Shown here: piece by piece, positions 62,550 through 64,000 of the stretch
Layout: every line of letters starts with the position of its first letter
How positions within the stretch are numbered: the stretch's first letter is position 1
Assembly: GCF_003605195.1 (NCBI RefSeq)
Contig: NZ_QYOS01000025.1
Span: 372,001 to 436,000, forward strand
DNA length: 64,000 nt
Direction: 5' to 3'
DNA from: Aurantiacibacter odishensis
GTDB taxonomy: Bacteria; Pseudomonadota; Alphaproteobacteria; Sphingomonadales; Sphingomonadaceae
Program-made: the position numbers and the translations under genes
The notes under the pieces: model-generated
Told to the model about the DNA's origin: nothing
What the model saw: the letters and a program-made list of their open reading frames with translations, nothing else
Databases searched by the model: none

Positions 62550-64000
62550 CGGCGTCGTTCTGGAATCTCGTCAGCGATCTGGCTTTCCTGGTCGTTGCCT
62601 GCTGCGCGGTGACGCTGGCCCTGTGGCTGGCCACCAGCCAGCGAGCGCACGGACCGGCTATAAACGCCTGCGCGGCTGCGCTTTTCAGCTCTGCGCTGTG
62701 GGCGTTCTGCGTCTTTGGGCTGGGCGATGCGCATGTGGCGACCGGCTTTCTCGGGATCGTTTGCAACCTTGCGTGGCTCTGGATGCTATATCGGCTTTTC
62801 GGACATGGAGACCGGGACAAGCGCCTCGGCCCGGTAAGGCCGGTGGTGTTTTCGCTCGGCCTTGTGGAATCGTTGCAAGTTGCCCTGCTTTTTGCCGGTG
62901 CCCGTTTCTCATCCATGCCGGAAGCATCAATGCTGCTGCTGGAATTCGGGATCACTTTCCGGTTGCTGTTCTGCATCGGAGCGCTCGTCCTCATTCACAA
63001 CCTTTATGCCGGTGCTTCCGCGCCGGCGCGTCAGGGGTTGCGCTGGCCGGCCTCGGCTCTCGCAGTCATCTGGCTCTACGATCTGAATTTCTACACCATC
63101 GCCTACCTCGGCGATGGCCTGCCAGTCATGCTGGTGGAACTGCGCAGCGTTGCGCTGGCCTTTGTGTTGGCCCTCCTTGCGATGGGCACCGTTCGCAGCA
63201 AGGGGGAACTGCTGTTCCGCCCTTCGCGCAGCTTCACGTTCCAGTCCTTCTCCCTGCTGCTGATCGGGGCCTACCTGGTGGTGATGGTCGTGATCGCCCA
63301 GGGTCTGACCTATATCGGCAGCGATTATGACCGGATCCTGCAAACAGGGTTCGTGCTGCTGGCCAGCGTCGTCGCCCTGACGGTGCTGCCTTCGAAAAGA
63401 CTGCGCGGCTGGCTTCGGGTAACCGTTTCGAAAAACCTTTTTCAGCACCGCTACGATTACCGGGCCGAGTGGCTGCGCTTCACCGATACGATCGGCCGCG
63501 CAGGGCCGCAGGCTGCGCCGCTGCCGGAGCGCATCGTGCAGGCCGTGGCGGATATCACCGACAGCCCGGCAGGCTTGCTGCTTACTCCGCGGGAAGAGGG
63601 CGGGCTGGCGTTGGAGGCGCGCTGGCAATGGCGCGATATCGAGGTGCCGGCACTTGCCATCGATGCGCTGGGCGCGCGTTTCCTCTCCGAAAACCAGTTC
63701 ATCGTCGATCTGGATGACGTGCGCGCGGGCGAGGAAGCGGCCGTGCCCGAAGTCGCCACGCCAAAATGGCTCCTGGAAGACGAGCTTGGCTGGGCGCTGG
63801 TTCCCCTCCTTCACTATGAGCGCCTTGTCGGTGTCGTTGTGCTGGCCCGCCCGGCGGTGGCCCGTCGGCTGGACTGGGAAGATTTCGACCTTCTGCGCGT
63901 CGTCGGGCGGCAGCTGGCCAGCTATCTTGCCGAACGCAACAGCCAGAATGCGCTGGGAGAAGCGCAGCAGTTCGATGAGTTCAACAGGCGCATCGCCTTC
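62546..64000 (+). CDS. prsK: XrtA/PEP-CTERM system histidine kinase PrsK (3' end outside the window)
   Basis: 485 codons are visible, and the frame is open to the window edge. The GTG start overlaps the sugar transferase stop. About eight N-terminal membrane helices (residues 1-290) are followed by a GAF-like domain (about 325-470). The last visible residues, FDEFNRRIAF, are those that precede the phospho-accepting His box in PrsK proteins. PrsK pairs with the response regulator PrsR to control polysaccharide genes; PrsR would be to the right. Assignment rests on architecture and position next to the EpsB-type gene. Confidence 0.82.
   Translation, partial: MTASFWNLVSDLAFLVVACCAVTLALWLATSQRAHGPAINACAAALFSSALWAFCVFGLGDAHVATGFLGIVCNLAWLWMLYRLFGHGDRDKRLGPVRPVVFSLGLVESLQVALLFAGARFSSMPEASMLLLEFGITFRLLFCIGALVLIHNLYAGASAPARQGLRWPASALAVIWLYDLNFYTIAYLGDGLPVMLVELRSVALAFVLALLAMGTVRSKGELLFRPSRSFTFQSFSLLLIGAYLVVMVVIAQGLTYIGSDYDRILQTGFVLLASVVALTVLPSKRLRGWLRVTVSKNLFQHRYDYRAEWLRFTDTIGRAGPQAAPLPERIVQAVADITDSPAGLLLTPREEGGLALEARWQWRDIEVPALAIDALGARFLSENQFIVDLDDVRAGEEAAVPEVATPKWLLEDELGWALVPLLHYERLVGVVVLARPAVARRLDWEDFDLLRVVGRQLASYLAERNSQNALGEAQQFDEFNRRIAF

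Overview
The window is a GC-rich chromosomal segment of an alphaproteobacterium, most likely a sphingomonad of the Erythrobacteraceae type. This is inferred from the start of an XrtA/PEP-CTERM exopolysaccharide locus (EpsB-type glycosyltransferase plus PrsK kinase), a DUF2842 protein beside the folate cyclo-ligase, the zapA - 6S RNA - cyclo-ligase order, a KorAB 2-oxoacid:acceptor oxidoreductase and many GTG/TTG starts. Most of it is dense core genome with 4-bp ATGA/GTGA overlaps inside operons.

Layout. 1-11.1 kb: 3' part of sdhA, a membrane protein, secreted M20 peptidase, secreted cyclophilin, CreD, ClpP-like protease, alpha-hydroxy-acid dehydrogenase, a BlaI/M56 sensor pair with its operators, and a zinc metallopeptidase followed by a small secreted protein. 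11.2-19.5 kb: hydroxybutyrate dehydrogenase, a GIY-YIG nuclease gene enclosed by a perfect 29-bp inverted repeat, guaB, RsmB-like methyltransferase, TPR protein, rppH, korAB. 19.6-31.5 kb: sugar transferase, Wzz-like protein, YdjM-like hydrolase, photolyase, Cfa-like methyltransferase, serine hydrolase, TspO-like protein, J-domain protein, PilZ protein, SDR and purF.

31.6-39.9 kb is an 8.2-kb integrative element in the 3' end of tRNA-Pro(CGG), bounded by a 56-bp direct repeat. All its genes are on the minus strand: tyrosine integrase, a secreted Cys-rich protein overlapping the integrase, a type III-like Mod/Res pair, a small third ORF, and a protein whose C-terminal half carries motifs like those of the family A polymerase palm. 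Both ends carry a pair of GTGTGATC boxes 11 bp apart, which look like integrase arm sites. Without the element the order would be purF - tRNA-Pro - thyA. This element is the most unusual part of the window.

40-64 kb: thyA; branched-chain 2-oxoacid dehydrogenase E1a-E1b-E2 under a clear sigma70-type promoter with a dyad in its spacer; tRNA-Asp; Fpg-type glycosylase; DUF2842; folate cyclo-ligase; probable 6S RNA; zapA with a coiled-coil partner; a central-carbon block (tkt, gap, pgk, class I aldolase) with a flavodoxin-like gene set in the opposite direction; thiE, YdcF-like and LytM-type genes; efp and an inositol monophosphatase; tRNA-Leu; an SLC13-type transporter; then the first genes of the XrtA exopolysaccharide locus. 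PrsK is cut by the window end just before its expected kinase core.
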